Assembly (NCBI GenBank): GCA_044227665.1
Contig: JBGAWK010000021.1
Location: 1-37,131, forward strand
Origin: JBGAWK01 sp044227665
GTDB taxonomy: Bacteria; Bacteroidota; Bacteroidia; Chitinophagales; JADIYW01
Direction of reading: 5' to 3'
DNA: 37,131 nucleotides
The notes under the pieces were generated by a model, which worked only from the letters and a program-made list of their open reading frames with translations, made no database searches and had not been told where the DNA came from. Shown here piece by piece: positions 16,795 to 25,647 of the stretch; the first letter of the stretch is position 1; each line of letters begins with the position of its first letter. The position numbers were made by a program, and so were the translations under genes.

Positions 16795-17574
16795 ATGCTT
16801 CCAAAATCTATATACTATAAAGCAATAGGCAAAGAAGTAGATATCTTCGACCACGCCTATACGAATAAGATACCTATACTACTCAAGGGACCCACAGGTA
16901 CCGGAAAATCGCGTTTTGTGGAATACATGGCAGCACAACTACACAGGCCTCTTATTACTGTAAGTTGCCATGAAGAGACTTCCGCCACCGACCTGATAGG
17001 CAGATTTATGATAAAAGGCGCAGAGACCGTATGGATAGATGGACCTATGACTATGGCAGTAAAATCTGGCAGCATACTATACTTGGATGAGGTGGCAGAA
17101 GCTCGTCCCGACGTAATTGTAGCCATACATTCCCTCACAGACCATAGGCGTGAATTATATATAGACAAACTAGGAACTACCATTAAGGCACATGAAGATT
17201 TTATGCTTGTAGCTTCTTTCAACCCCGGCTACCAGCGAGGATTCAAGGAACTCAAGCCTTCTACCCGACAAAGATTTTCTGCCATAAGCTTCCACTACCC
17301 TACTACCGATATAGAATCGGAAATCATAGCAAATGAAACTTCCGTCAACAAGGGTGATGCAGAACAACTCGTAAAAATAGCGCATAAAATTAGAGCATTG
17401 AAAGAATTGGGACTGGCAGAGACTGTTTCCACAAGACTATTGGTGAATGCTGCAAAGCTCATCCATAGTGGCTTGCCTAAGCGACTGTCGGCAAAAATAG
17501 CAATAGTAGAACCTCTTTCTGATGAGGACGATACGATAGATGCACTATGCGATTTATGTAATCTATATCTATGA
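16795..17574 (+). CDS. norQ: NorQ/CbbQ-type MoxR AAA+ ATPase
   Basis: A 259-residue AAA+ ATPase. Walker A is GPTGTGKS (32-39) and Walker B is ILYLDE (94-99). The MoxR-type arginine-rich sensor region follows (PSTRQRFSAISFHYP). NorQ acts with NorD to activate NO reductase, probably by helping to insert the non-haem iron. It fills that place here, between the porin and norD with gaps of 1 and 3 bases, about 9 kb from norCB. CbbQ relatives that activate Rubisco are very similar, but no cbb genes are present. Confidence 0.88.
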   Translation: MLPKSIYYKAIGKEVDIFDHAYTNKIPILLKGPTGTGKSRFVEYMAAQLHRPLITVSCHEETSATDLIGRFMIKGAETVWIDGPMTMAVKSGSILYLDEVAEARPDVIVAIHSLTDHRRELYIDKLGTTIKAHEDFMLVASFNPGYQRGFKELKPSTRQRFSAISFHYPTTDIESEIIANETSVNKGDAEQLVKIAHKIRALKELGLAETVSTRLLVNAAKLIHSGLPKRLSAKIAIVEPLSDEDDTIDALCDLCNLYL

Positions 17575-17577
17575 GGC

Positions 17578-19338
17578 ATGGCTTTGGATGAGCTGCTATT
17601 CGGCAAAATTGCGCAATATTTTAAAACCCGTAAGAAAAATAAAAATATTGCCGAACATACTGCATATCTTGATGATATAAAGTTTAAGATTCAAATTTTG
17701 GCATCCGCTCTTTGTGAACAAAATATTGACATATATGAAGCAGAAAAACAAGGAGGCTATAAAAATGAAGCCTTTTTCCTCCCTGCCCACAGTTCTTTTT
17801 TCCCTACACAAGAAGAAAATATACAGTACTACGTTTTTCGTATATTATATATGTATGCTCAGAAGAAATTGGGGTACAACTGGAAAGATAATGCCCTTCA
17901 TAGCGATATAGAAAGTCTCACAATAGCAGAAGAATTTGCCCCTCAGGTATTGAGATTACTCTATCAAGAGTTCCCATTTATAGAGCCGTGGCATGAAGAA
18001 TTAATACTAAAGTTTCCGCTTACAGCTATACCCCATAGCGAAAAACCCTCATTTTGGCTATATGGAAAATGGATGACAGATGAAATGCCTATACCCGCAG
18101 CTACTAACTTAGAACATATCAACCACAGACATGCTCATAGCGACGACATTCAGACCATCCTCAAAGCCAAAGCCATAGAATACATCAAAAGCATCACTAT
18201 AGATAAAAAAGCACAAGAGGACTATGTACTCACGCACAACTTTGAGAAAGTAGAAACCGCTGATGAATTCTCCGGCACTTGGCGCGATTTTGATGGCGAC
18301 GATGACCTCAAAGCCCATGAAAATGCTTTGGATGAACTCTCCCTTAACCTCACCGTTCGCGTAGATGACCCCACCCATTCTGTATATGCCACAGAGTTTC
18401 AGGAGAATATGTCTATCTCTGAAAGCAAGGCACATGAACATAAAGTTAGCGCGATAGCCTATCCAGAATGGGACTATAAAAAGAAAATCTACAAAGAAGG
18501 ATTTTGCACCCTATATCCCGAATATATTACAGATACCTTCCCAGCCTACTATCAGCAAGTGATACAGCACTACCACAGTATGCTTATAGTCCTCAAGAAG
18601 ATGTTGGCAAATATCCATAATCGCTTGGAGCAAAAAAAGGGGAAATATGACGGCGAAGACATAGACATAGATGCTGCCATAGGCTATTTCACAGACCTAC
18701 AGGCAGGCACTTCACCAAGCGAAAATATTTATATTGAAAAAAAGAAACTACAAAAAGAACTCTCCGTATTGATACTACTGGACCAGAGCTTATCCAGCGA
18801 CGGATATGTACAAGGCAAGAAGATTTTGGACATGGAAAAAGAAGCAGCCATACTACTAGGAGAGATTTTGGCAGACAATGCCATTGACTTCGCAGTGGCA
18901 GGCTTTCACTCCCATACACGCAACCAGGCTGTATTTCAAACGATCAAGGACTTTGATGAGCCATGGCATAAAGGCAGCCTAAAAATAGGAGCTCTTCACG
19001 CTCAAGGCTATACACGCATAGGCACAGCATTGCGTCATGCTGAGCAACTTCTAAGCCGCCGTCCCTATACCCATAGGTGGCTCATAATGCTCACCGACGG
19101 CAAGCCCAATGATTACGACCGCTACGAGGGGCAATATGGCATCCATGATGTGCGTCATGCACTCAAGGAAATGGCTCAGCAAAACATTCATACCCATGTA
19201 TATGCCATAGAGGCTATAGCCAAGCTGTATTTGCCGCGAATGTTCGGAGACAATCAATACCAAATTATTTCCTCTCCGCAAGACATGGTAACAGCTTTCA
19301 GCAGGCTATTGGTAAGAATGAAATCTATATCAGCGTAG
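17578..19338 (+). CDS. norD: NorD-like VWA-domain protein
   Basis: A 586-residue cytoplasmic protein without membrane segments. The C-terminal von Willebrand A domain has the MIDAS triplet Asp402-Gln-Ser404-Leu-Ser406 and the later LTDGKPND loop. The N-terminal 400 residues are the helical, acidic region typical of NorD/CbbO proteins, with an Asp-rich patch near 237-243. It is the partner of NorQ in maturing NO reductase. It follows norQ by 3 bases and converges on the DUF4412-like gene with 5 bases between stops. Confidence 0.87.
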   Translation: MALDELLFGKIAQYFKTRKKNKNIAEHTAYLDDIKFKIQILASALCEQNIDIYEAEKQGGYKNEAFFLPAHSSFFPTQEENIQYYVFRILYMYAQKKLGYNWKDNALHSDIESLTIAEEFAPQVLRLLYQEFPFIEPWHEELILKFPLTAIPHSEKPSFWLYGKWMTDEMPIPAATNLEHINHRHAHSDDIQTILKAKAIEYIKSITIDKKAQEDYVLTHNFEKVETADEFSGTWRDFDGDDDLKAHENALDELSLNLTVRVDDPTHSVYATEFQENMSISESKAHEHKVSAIAYPEWDYKKKIYKEGFCTLYPEYITDTFPAYYQQVIQHYHSMLIVLKKMLANIHNRLEQKKGKYDGEDIDIDAAIGYFTDLQAGTSPSENIYIEKKKLQKELSVLILLDQSLSSDGYVQGKKILDMEKEAAILLGEILADNAIDFAVAGFHSHTRNQAVFQTIKDFDEPWHKGSLKIGALHAQGYTRIGTALRHAEQLLSRRPYTHRWLIMLTDGKPNDYDRYEGQYGIHDVRHALKEMAQQNIHTHVYAIEAIAKLYLPRMFGDNQYQIISSPQDMVTAFSRLLVRMKSISA

Positions 19339-19343
19339 AATGG

Positions 19344-20102
19344 CTATTTGCTGCCTTTCATGATGCTTTCCATAGTGTAGTCGGAAATTTGCTTTGTGGT
19401 AGGAGTATTTAAAATTTCTACAACCTCCATTTCAAATCCATCTCCGGTGTCAAGGTTTTTACCTGACGATGCCAGTACCGACCCTGTAATACCCTGATAT
19501 TTTGCCGGAGGTTTTATCTTTAGCGATGCCGCATTCTGCCCAATGATGTCCATGAAGTTCATCACTTGACTATCGCTTACCCACATACGGGTCTCATATT
19601 TCCTATCTGTATCTGTGATGAGATATTCATAGCAGGTATAGCCCAAAATAGTTCGTGTATTGCCGGTTTTGCTCACTTTTACATTACTTTCTTTTGCAGG
19701 GTCTGTGGTCTGCTTGTTCATATAGTTTTTTACCATATTGTCGGAAAAAGCCGTACTCAATGCTGAAGCTTTTTTATTTTTTTCATCGAGGGTAATCAGA
19801 GACTTATTTTTAGTATCTATGATTACATTTGAATTTTCATCTACGATATCCATCATCAAAGACTCTTTACCCACATAGTAAGTTGTGAAATTCGTCTTGG
19901 ACTTACCCTTATTGGTATCCGTAAATTTCATCCTCACTTTCTGACTAAATGTATAGCTGTCTTCATATTTTACGGAAGATTGCGATTCCATGAATTGTTC
20001 AAACATATCCAAGAAGTTGGTATTTTTAGGATTGTCATTCTGAGCATTTACAGTGATAGTATATAGCATAGCTACAAGTACAAAAGTCATTTTTACACGC
20101 AT
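19344..20102 (-). CDS. Secreted DUF4412-like protein
   Basis: A 252-residue protein of unknown function, with a signal peptide (MRVKMTFVLVAML... cleaved after NAQ). It resembles the DUF4412 family, common in Bacteroidota as periplasmic or outer-membrane-associated proteins. The visible pattern is a beta-rich body with the segment TRTILGYTCYEYLI. The open frame continues upstream to 20222, but the extra 40 residues are not signal-like and I start at 20102; the ATG at 20090 is equally possible. It has no functional link to norD other than convergence. Confidence 0.7.
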   Translation of the reverse strand: MRVKMTFVLVAMLYTITVNAQNDNPKNTNFLDMFEQFMESQSSVKYEDSYTFSQKVRMKFTDTNKGKSKTNFTTYYVGKESLMMDIVDENSNVIIDTKNKSLITLDEKNKKASALSTAFSDNMVKNYMNKQTTDPAKESNVKVSKTGNTRTILGYTCYEYLITDTDRKYETRMWVSDSQVMNFMDIIGQNAASLKIKPPAKYQGITGSVLASSGKNLDTGDGFEMEVVEILNTPTTKQISDYTMESIMKGSK

Positions 20103-20231
20103 GTAGAAAAAATTTAAATATAAAAGTAATACATAATCTTCATATTGAAGCCATGTACATAGCACAAATTTCGTACCGATAACAACAAAAAAATAATGTA
20201 GCCAAAGATGTATAGCAAGCAAAATTATCTT

Positions 20232-20239
20232 TATCTTCG
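20232..20239 (+). promoter_or_regulatory. -7-like box for tRNA-Arg
   Basis: TATCTTCG differs from TAnnTTTG at one base and ends 14 bases before the tRNA. Confidence 0.35.
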
Positions 20240-20253
20240 CCGCTCAATTTATT

Positions 20254-20330
20254 GGTCCCGTAGCTTAATTGGATAGAGCATCTGACTACGGATCAGAAGG
20301 TTGGGAGTTCGACTCTCTCCGGGATCACCA
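20254..20330 (+). tRNA. tRNA-Arg(ACG), CCA encoded
   Basis: A full cloverleaf can be folded. The acceptor stem GGTCCCG pairs with CGGGATC (one G-T pair), and the D arm contains AGCTTAATTGG. The anticodon stem is TCTGA/TCAGA with loop CTACGGA, so the anticodon is ACG (read as ICG, decoding CGN arginine codons). The T arm contains GTTCGACTC. A discriminator A and CCA follow at 20327-20330. It is a single tRNA, followed immediately by a terminator. Confidence 0.95.
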
Positions 20331-20333
20331 AAA

Positions 20334-20360
20334 AGCATCTGTAGTACAGATGCTTTTTTT
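20334..20360 (+). terminator. Intrinsic terminator of tRNA-Arg
   Basis: A perfect 10-base stem (AGCATCTGTA and its complement) closes over a single G, in practice a slightly wider loop, and a run of seven or more T follows. It starts 4 bases after the tRNA CCA. It is the clearest intrinsic terminator in the window. Confidence 0.85.
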
Positions 20361-20558
20361 ATCCTGATATTACTTTATAACCTTACTATTGCAAACAGCT
20401 AGATAATCCAAAAATTAGCATAAAATGAGCTATTTGATATCCCAGATAATAATATATCAGATATTTGGCAACAGAAATTGGTGATGCAGTAAGTGTAAGT
20501 ATCCTCTTGGAAGTCCTTGAGATGTAAGTAAAATTCGTGTCATTTCTCTGTATTTCTA

Positions 20559-20585
20559 TTGAGGCGCACCTTCGGTGCGCCTCAA
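20559..20585. repeat. GC-rich hairpin before hemN
   Basis: A 12-base perfect stem beginning TTGAGGCGCACC closes a TTC loop, and CATTTATATAAA follows. The outer bases and flanks (ATTG...CAAC, then A/T-rich) resemble the hairpins at 1-25 and 10368-10398, while the inner stem differs with compensating changes. An ATG at 20575 lies inside it, which argues against using that ATG as the hemN start. Confidence 0.65.
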
Positions 20586-20601
20586 CATTTATATAAAAAC
20601 G

Positions 20602-20609
20602 TACCTTTG
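20602..20609 (+). promoter_or_regulatory. -7 box for hemN
   Basis: TACCTTTG matches TAnnTTTG exactly and ends 4 bases before the ATG at 20614. It supports that start and a leaderless mRNA. Confidence 0.45.
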
Positions 20610-20613
20610 TACT

Positions 20614-21978
20614 ATGGCGGATTACACACTCATAGAAAAATACAATATTCCCATCCCTAGATATACCAGCTATCCTACCGTACCTTACTGGCAGGACAAT
20701 ATGCTAGATGAAAAGGACTGGCAAGAGCAGATTTTTAAAGCCATACATAATGGCCAAACGGATAGAGGCGTGAGCCTGTATATACACTTGCCCTTTTGTG
20801 AGCAGCTATGTACGTACTGTGGCTGTAATAAGCGCATCACAAAGAATCACAATGTAGAATCGGTATATTTAGAAGCATTATTCAAAGAATGGGAAGCCTA
20901 CAAAAAGATATTTGGCAATAAGCTGAGGATACAAGAAATACATTTGGGAGGAGGCACTCCTACTTTCTTCAGCCCCGAAAACTTGAAGTCTCTTATTCTA
21001 CATATAAAAAAAGATGTCACTATAGGCGAAGCATTTGAACTCAGCTTTGAAGGACATCCCAACAATACCACCTACGCGCATTTGCAGGCACTGTATGAGG
21101 TGGGCAGCCGTCGTGTGAGTTTTGGGGTACAGGATATGAATATAAAAGTCCAGACAGCCATCAATAGGATTCAACCTTTTGAAAAAACAAAGCAAGTATC
21201 TCAGTGGGCGAGGGATATAGGCTATACCTCCGTAAATTTTGACCTTATCTATGGACTTCCTTTCCAAACAATAGATACTATACGCGAAACTATATCTTCT
21301 GTAATTACGCTCATGCCAGATCGCATAGCGTATTATAGCTATGCACACGTACCTTGGACGAAAAAATCCCAGCGTGCCTATGACGAAAATGACCTCCCTA
21401 AAGGCAAAGACAAATATACACTATATGCTCTAGGGAAAGAATTGCTGTTGGCGGCAGGCTACGAAGATGTGGGCATGGATCATTTTGCGCTTCACGGTGA
21501 TGCCATGTTGGAGTGCAAGCGCAACGGAACACTGCATCGCAACTTTATGGGCTACACTACACTGTCCACAGATGTTTTGATAGGTCTGGGTGTTTCCGCA
21601 ATTAGTGACGTATATTATGGCTACCGCCAAAATTATAAAACTGTAGAAGAATACTATGAGGCCCTAAACAAAGGTATATTACCTATTCACAGAGGAATAA
21701 ATCTTACAGACGAAGACATAAACTTCCGCCACCATATTTTGAATATCGCCTGTAAAGGAGAGACATCTTGGGAGCGCACACCTAGCAGCGATACCATTCC
21801 AGATAGGGAGCGTTTACAAGCCTTAAAAGATGATGGTCTGATATTGTTTGATAACCATTCCCTACAACTCACTCCTTTGGGCTGGAGTTTTCTCCGCAAT
21901 GTGTGTACTCTTTTCGACAAGCGTATGTTACAAGACCAAAAGAAAAAAGAAACACCACAATTCAGTCAGGCTATATAA
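20614..21978 (+). CDS. hemN: Oxygen-independent coproporphyrinogen III oxidase
   Basis: A 454-residue cytoplasmic radical-SAM enzyme that decarboxylates coproporphyrinogen III to protoporphyrinogen IX without oxygen. The cluster motif is Cys62-x3-Cys66-x2-Cys69-x-Cys71, with the fourth cysteine (CGCNKR) typical of true HemN rather than HemW. GGGTP and the conserved PRYTSYPT segment (15-22) agree. I start at 20614; the frame is open to 20575, but that ATG is inside a hairpin and upstream of the promoter box. It supports anaerobic haem supply, fitting a denitrifier, though it is not part of the nir-nor operons. Confidence 0.93.
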   Translation: MADYTLIEKYNIPIPRYTSYPTVPYWQDNMLDEKDWQEQIFKAIHNGQTDRGVSLYIHLPFCEQLCTYCGCNKRITKNHNVESVYLEALFKEWEAYKKIFGNKLRIQEIHLGGGTPTFFSPENLKSLILHIKKDVTIGEAFELSFEGHPNNTTYAHLQALYEVGSRRVSFGVQDMNIKVQTAINRIQPFEKTKQVSQWARDIGYTSVNFDLIYGLPFQTIDTIRETISSVITLMPDRIAYYSYAHVPWTKKSQRAYDENDLPKGKDKYTLYALGKELLLAAGYEDVGMDHFALHGDAMLECKRNGTLHRNFMGYTTLSTDVLIGLGVSAISDVYYGYRQNYKTVEEYYEALNKGILPIHRGINLTDEDINFRHHILNIACKGETSWERTPSSDTIPDRERLQALKDDGLILFDNHSLQLTPLGWSFLRNVCTLFDKRMLQDQKKKETPQFSQAI

Positions 21979-22010
21979 TTTATTCCTTACCTTGTGCTAA
22001 CCTCAGTTTT

Positions 22011-22430
22011 ATGAATAGAAAAAAGGTATTGATACTATCCCTTACTACTTCTGTAGCAATGCTACTAATCATACTATTATCTAGAAAAAGCAGCTTCAAT
22101 GACACAGACATTGCAGGAGGGCCTTGTGGATATGAATATACCTACTACCCTATAATTATAAAAGACATTATTGCTTTCGGCAGCGACAGCTATGACCTAG
22201 AATTGTACAATTTTGCCTTTCGCAATGAGGACACCCTTATGTATTACCACGCACTCAATAATTATTATTTAGAAAAAAACAAACTGGGGAACTTAAAAAT
22301 AGGTGATACCATTACATTGGTAGAAAGTAATATTGTAAGTGGCAGTTGTACACCACATATTTTATCTATAGATATAAAAAAATATGAAGAACCTGTAACA
22401 ACACCTACAGAAGATTCCGATACGCAATAG
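22011..22430 (+). CDS. Hypothetical membrane-anchored or secreted protein
   Basis: A 139-residue protein that I do not recognise. The first 25 residues form a signal anchor or signal peptide (KKVLILSLTTSVAMLLIILL). The rest is polar, with Cys in GGPCGYEYTYYP and GSCTPH, and a short beta-type segment (LGNLKIGDTITLVES). The C-terminus is Thr/Glu/Asp-rich. The frame is open to 21903 but overlaps hemN there; the ATG at 22011 places the hydrophobic segment at the N-terminus. It lies 32 bases after hemN and may be co-transcribed with it. Confidence 0.6.
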   Translation: MNRKKVLILSLTTSVAMLLIILLSRKSSFNDTDIAGGPCGYEYTYYPIIIKDIIAFGSDSYDLELYNFAFRNEDTLMYYHALNNYYLEKNKLGNLKIGDTITLVESNIVSGSCTPHILSIDIKKYEEPVTTPTEDSDTQ

Positions 22431-22489
22431 GGATATAAGCCTATACACATTTTTTTAAATTCTTAATCATTTCAAAATAACGCTATCTC

Positions 22490-22497
22490 TAACTTTG
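22490..22497 (+). promoter_or_regulatory. -7 box for the ubiA-like operon
   Basis: TAACTTTG matches TAnnTTTG and ends 25 bases before the ATG at 22523. It probably drives the run ubiA-like, ruvX, def, SDR and EVE. Confidence 0.45.
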
Positions 22498-22522
22498 CCT
22501 GCATATTTTTTGTTATAGAGAT

Positions 22523-23389
22523 ATGAATGCCTACCTGTCGCTAGTAAAATTCAGTCATACACTTTTTGCTATGCCCTTTGCGATGATAGGTTTTGTGCTA
22601 GGGATGTATCATCAGAATTTTGAAGTATCGCGATGGCAGCTTAAGCTGCTGATGGTAGTCATCTGTATGGTTGCTGCCCGCAATGCTGCCATGGCTTTCA
22701 ACCGCTATCTGGATAGAAATATTGATGCCAAAAATCCTCGCACGCTCATACGTGAAATACCTTCGGGCATAGTTTCCGCTCGCAGTGCTATGGCTTTCGT
22801 CATCCTCAACACCCTTTTATTTGTCTTGTGTACTTACTATATTAATCCTTTGTGTTTTTACCTCTCCCCTATAGCTTTAGCTGTAATTTTAGGGTATTCC
22901 TATACCAAAAGGTTCACCTATCTGTGTCATGTCATACTGGGTATAGGCTTAGGCTTGGCACCAGTGGGTGCTTATCTTGCTGTTACGGGAAAGTTCCATA
23001 TCATTCCAGTACTATATGGTTTTGCAGTAATGCTGTGGGTGGCGGGATTTGACATCATCTATGCACTTCAAGATGAAAATTTCGATAAAAGCCAAAATTT
23101 ATATTCTATTCCTTCGACTTACGGATACAAGAAAGCATTGCTTATCTCTCGCATATTACATACCCTGAGTTTCTTGCTGCTGAGCATGGCGGTAGTGCTT
23201 AGTGGCGGTCATCTTTGGAAGTATGCAGGGATATTATTTTTTCTATCTCTACTGCTATACCAGCACTACATTGTCCGTCGCTATGGATTAGAAAAGATAG
23301 ATTTGGCATTTTTTACTACTAATGGTATAGGTAGTGTTATATTTGGGTTGATAATGATAAGCGCACTCCTTCCATGGGAAAAATTATAG
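22523..23389 (+). CDS. UbiA-family prenyltransferase (UbiA/MqnP type)
   Basis: A 288-residue inner-membrane protein with about eight to nine hydrophobic segments. The two Asp-rich motifs of the family are present: NRYLDRNIDAKN and DIIYALQDENFD. It attaches a polyprenyl chain to an aromatic acid. In an anaerobically respiring Bacteroidota the product is probably menaquinone, by the futalosine route (MqnP), rather than ubiquinone, but no mqn genes are nearby to confirm this. The next gene, ruvX, overlaps its 3' end by 16 bases. Confidence 0.87.
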   Translation: MNAYLSLVKFSHTLFAMPFAMIGFVLGMYHQNFEVSRWQLKLLMVVICMVAARNAAMAFNRYLDRNIDAKNPRTLIREIPSGIVSARSAMAFVILNTLLFVLCTYYINPLCFYLSPIALAVILGYSYTKRFTYLCHVILGIGLGLAPVGAYLAVTGKFHIIPVLYGFAVMLWVAGFDIIYALQDENFDKSQNLYSIPSTYGYKKALLISRILHTLSFLLLSMAVVLSGGHLWKYAGILFFLSLLLYQHYIVRRYGLEKIDLAFFTTNGIGSVIFGLIMISALLPWEKL

Positions 23390-23787
23390 CCATAGACTTT
23401 GGGATGAAACGCTGTGGTATCGCCATTACTGACGATCTCAAGATTATAGCCTCACCTTTGGGCTTCCAAGATAGTGCGACTATATTTACATTTTTGTCCC
23501 AATTGATAAAAAAAGAAATTGTAGAATGTATCGTCATCGGCGAGCCTCGCAGGCTAAATTATGAAATGAGTACCACTACGGAGATAGTACATAAATTTGG
23601 CGACAGATTACAGCAGCTATATCCTTCCATCCTAATAAAATATATAGACGAACGGCTCACCAGCAAGATAGCGCAAAATACACTTATAGAAAGTGGCATT
23701 GGCAAGAAAAAACGGCAAGAAAAAGGTCGCCTTGATGCCATTAGTGCTACGCTAATCTTACAGACGTATTTGGAAAGCCCGCATTAA
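23374..23787 (+). CDS. ruvX: Putative Holliday junction resolvase / pre-16S rRNA nuclease
   Basis: A 137-residue RNase H-fold protein of the YqgF/RuvX family. The N-terminal strand IIAIDFGMKRCGIAITD carries the first catalytic Asp (Asp8). The later motifs IGEPRR and YIDERLTSK, and the terminal region with RLDAISATLIL, complete the active site. In Escherichia coli the homologue finishes the 5' end of 16S rRNA. The start codon is inside the end of the ubiA-like gene. Confidence 0.9.
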   Translation: MGKIIAIDFGMKRCGIAITDDLKIIASPLGFQDSATIFTFLSQLIKKEIVECIVIGEPRRLNYEMSTTTEIVHKFGDRLQQLYPSILIKYIDERLTSKIAQNTLIESGIGKKKRQEKGRLDAISATLILQTYLESPH

Positions 23788-23805
23788 GGATTTAACTTTA
23801 CAGCG

Positions 23806-24372
23806 ATGTTATTACCCATAGTGGCATACGGAGATACCGTCTTACGGCAAAAATGTAAGGATATCAGTACGGACTACGAAGGTCTATCCCTTCTGATAGA
23901 CAATATGTGGCAAACGATGTACAAAGCAGAAGGTGTAGGTCTCGCTGCCCCACAGATAGCTGTGCCTATACGCTTATTTATTATTGACACCATTCCCTTT
24001 GAAGAAAAGAAGAAAAAAGATACCACCTTCAAAGGATTCCGCAAAGTATTTATCAATGCTGAAATCATAGAATACAGTGGTACACCTTGGGGCTTTGAGG
24101 AAGGCTGTCTCAGCATCCCGGGTATCCGTGAAGAAGTATTCCGCCCCGAGACTATAACTATGAAGTACTACGACGAAAACTTCGTAGAACATACCGAAAC
24201 TTTTGACAGCCTAAATGCCCGTGTCATTCAGCATGAATATGACCACATTGAAGGAAGACTCTTTATTGACCATCTCAAGTCACTGAAAAAGAAACTCTTA
24301 CAGCCTAAGTTGCAAAAAATCAGCAAGGGTATTGTAAGTGTAGATTATAAAATGAAGTTCGCTTTTAGATAA
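23806..24372 (+). CDS. def: Peptide deformylase
   Basis: A 188-residue metalloenzyme that removes the formyl group from nascent proteins. All three family motifs are present: GVGLAAPQ (43-50), EGCLSIP with the metal ligand Cys101, and QHEYDHIEG with His143, Glu144 and His147. Length is typical of Bacteroidota deformylases. It starts 18 bases after ruvX, and the SDR gene follows by 3 bases. Confidence 0.95.
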   Translation: MLLPIVAYGDTVLRQKCKDISTDYEGLSLLIDNMWQTMYKAEGVGLAAPQIAVPIRLFIIDTIPFEEKKKKDTTFKGFRKVFINAEIIEYSGTPWGFEEGCLSIPGIREEVFRPETITMKYYDENFVEHTETFDSLNARVIQHEYDHIEGRLFIDHLKSLKKKLLQPKLQKISKGIVSVDYKMKFAFR

Positions 24373-24375
24373 AAA

Positions 24376-25233
24376 ATGGAAAATAAAATATACTTAATCA
24401 CCGGTGCAAATTCTGGCATAGGCAAGGAAACGGCAAGAGCAATAGCCAAGATGGGAGCTACCGTAGTGATGGCCTGTCGCAATCTTCAGAAAGCTCAAGC
24501 AGTATGTGATGATATCAATGCAGAAACTGGTCTCAATAACGTGAGCACCATAGAAGTAGATGTATCTTCACAAGAATCTATACGAAACATGGCTGTAGCC
24601 TTCGGCAAAAAATTCGACAAACTAGATGTATTAATTAATAACGCCGGATTTATTGCAGAAAAAAAAGAGATGACTACGGACGGCTTTGAAAGTATGTTTG
24701 GCATCAATCACTTAGGCTATTTTCTGACCACACACTATCTTATGCCTTACCTCAAAAAAGCTCCTAAGGCTAGAATAGTGAATGTGGCTTCCGTAGCACA
24801 TAGATTTGCGCAATTGGATTGGAAAAATCTGAACGCTGAAAAATCTTTCAGTTCCATGCGTACTTATGGACTAAGTAAGCTATGTAATATCTTATTTACC
24901 AAAGAGTTGGCTTTACAGTTAAAAAATACGAATATTACGGCAAATGCCTTGCATCCTGGCGGTGTAAATAGCAACTTTGGCAAAAACAACGACAATTTAT
25001 TTGGCAAGCTAGTAACCTATTTTGGTGGACTTGTTCTCATATCCTCTGCCGATGGTGCTAAGACCTCCATTTATTTGGCTACATCTCCAGAAGTAGAAGG
25101 CGTGACAGGGAAATACTATGCCAAATATAAGCCTTCGTCACTTTCTGCGGCAGCTTCAAATCTTGAAAATGCCAAAAAACTGTGGGAAATATCCTTACAA
25201 CTCACAGGTATTGAGCAATTTGGCAATCCATAA
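24376..25233 (+). CDS. Short-chain dehydrogenase/reductase
   Basis: A 285-residue Rossmann-fold oxidoreductase. The nucleotide-binding motif TGANSGIGKE is at residues 8-17, NNAG near 91, and the catalytic Tyr-x3-Lys is YGLSK near 165. It resembles the retinol-dehydrogenase-like branch (long C-terminal part, ANALHPGGVNSNF). An Arg-containing stretch after the second strand suggests NADP(H) use. The substrate is unknown. It is tightly packed after def. Confidence 0.87.
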   Translation: MENKIYLITGANSGIGKETARAIAKMGATVVMACRNLQKAQAVCDDINAETGLNNVSTIEVDVSSQESIRNMAVAFGKKFDKLDVLINNAGFIAEKKEMTTDGFESMFGINHLGYFLTTHYLMPYLKKAPKARIVNVASVAHRFAQLDWKNLNAEKSFSSMRTYGLSKLCNILFTKELALQLKNTNITANALHPGGVNSNFGKNNDNLFGKLVTYFGGLVLISSADGAKTSIYLATSPEVEGVTGKYYAKYKPSSLSAAASNLENAKKLWEISLQLTGIEQFGNP

Positions 25234-25242
25234 TTCTTGACT

Positions 25243-25647
25243 ATGCAATACTGGCTTATAAAGAGCGAACCTGAGACTTTTTCTTATTTTGATTTGGAAA
25301 AGAAAGGTAGAGAACATTGGGATGGCGTGCGTAACTATCAGGCACGAAATAACCTTGCCGCCATGCACCCCGGAGATTTTTGTCTTTTTTATCACAGTGT
25401 GAGTGAAAAATCTGTGGTAGGTATTGCTGAGGTAGTCTCTCTGCCCTACCCCGACCCTACTACCGACGATACAAGATGGGTATGTGTAGATGTTGCACCC
25501 CATACGCTATTACACCATCCTGTAAGCTTGGATAGCATAAAGTCCACGCCTTCCTTAGAAGGCCTATTACTGATCAGGCATAGCCGTCTTTCTGTGATGC
25601 CGGTAAGTAAGGAACATTTTGAGATTATCGTTTCCTTAGGCAATTAG
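25243..25647 (+). CDS. EVE-domain protein
   Basis: A 134-residue single-domain protein of the EVE family, related to thymocyte nuclear protein 1. The N-terminal YWLIKSEPETFSYFD and the HWDGVRNYQARN motif are hallmarks. EVE domains are relatives of YTH/PUA folds and bind modified bases, often 5-methylcytosine derivatives in DNA. The frame begins with a TTG at 25237; I chose the ATG two codons on. Its last 12 bases overlap the end of phzF on the other strand. Confidence 0.9.
   Translation: MQYWLIKSEPETFSYFDLEKKGREHWDGVRNYQARNNLAAMHPGDFCLFYHSVSEKSVVGIAEVVSLPYPDPTTDDTRWVCVDVAPHTLLHHPVSLDSIKSTPSLEGLLLIRHSRLSVMPVSKEHFEIIVSLGN

Noticed and set aside
16795..19338. norQ-norD read as a MoxR-VWA defence or Rubisco-activation (CbbQO) pair
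   Set aside because: The proximity to norCB and nirS and the full lengths fit NorQ/NorD; no Rubisco or defence effector genes are nearby.
20254..20613. Genomic island or phage integration at tRNA-Arg
   Set aside because: No integrase, no repeat of the tRNA 3' end and no change in gene style were seen on either side; the tRNA has a normal terminator directly after it.
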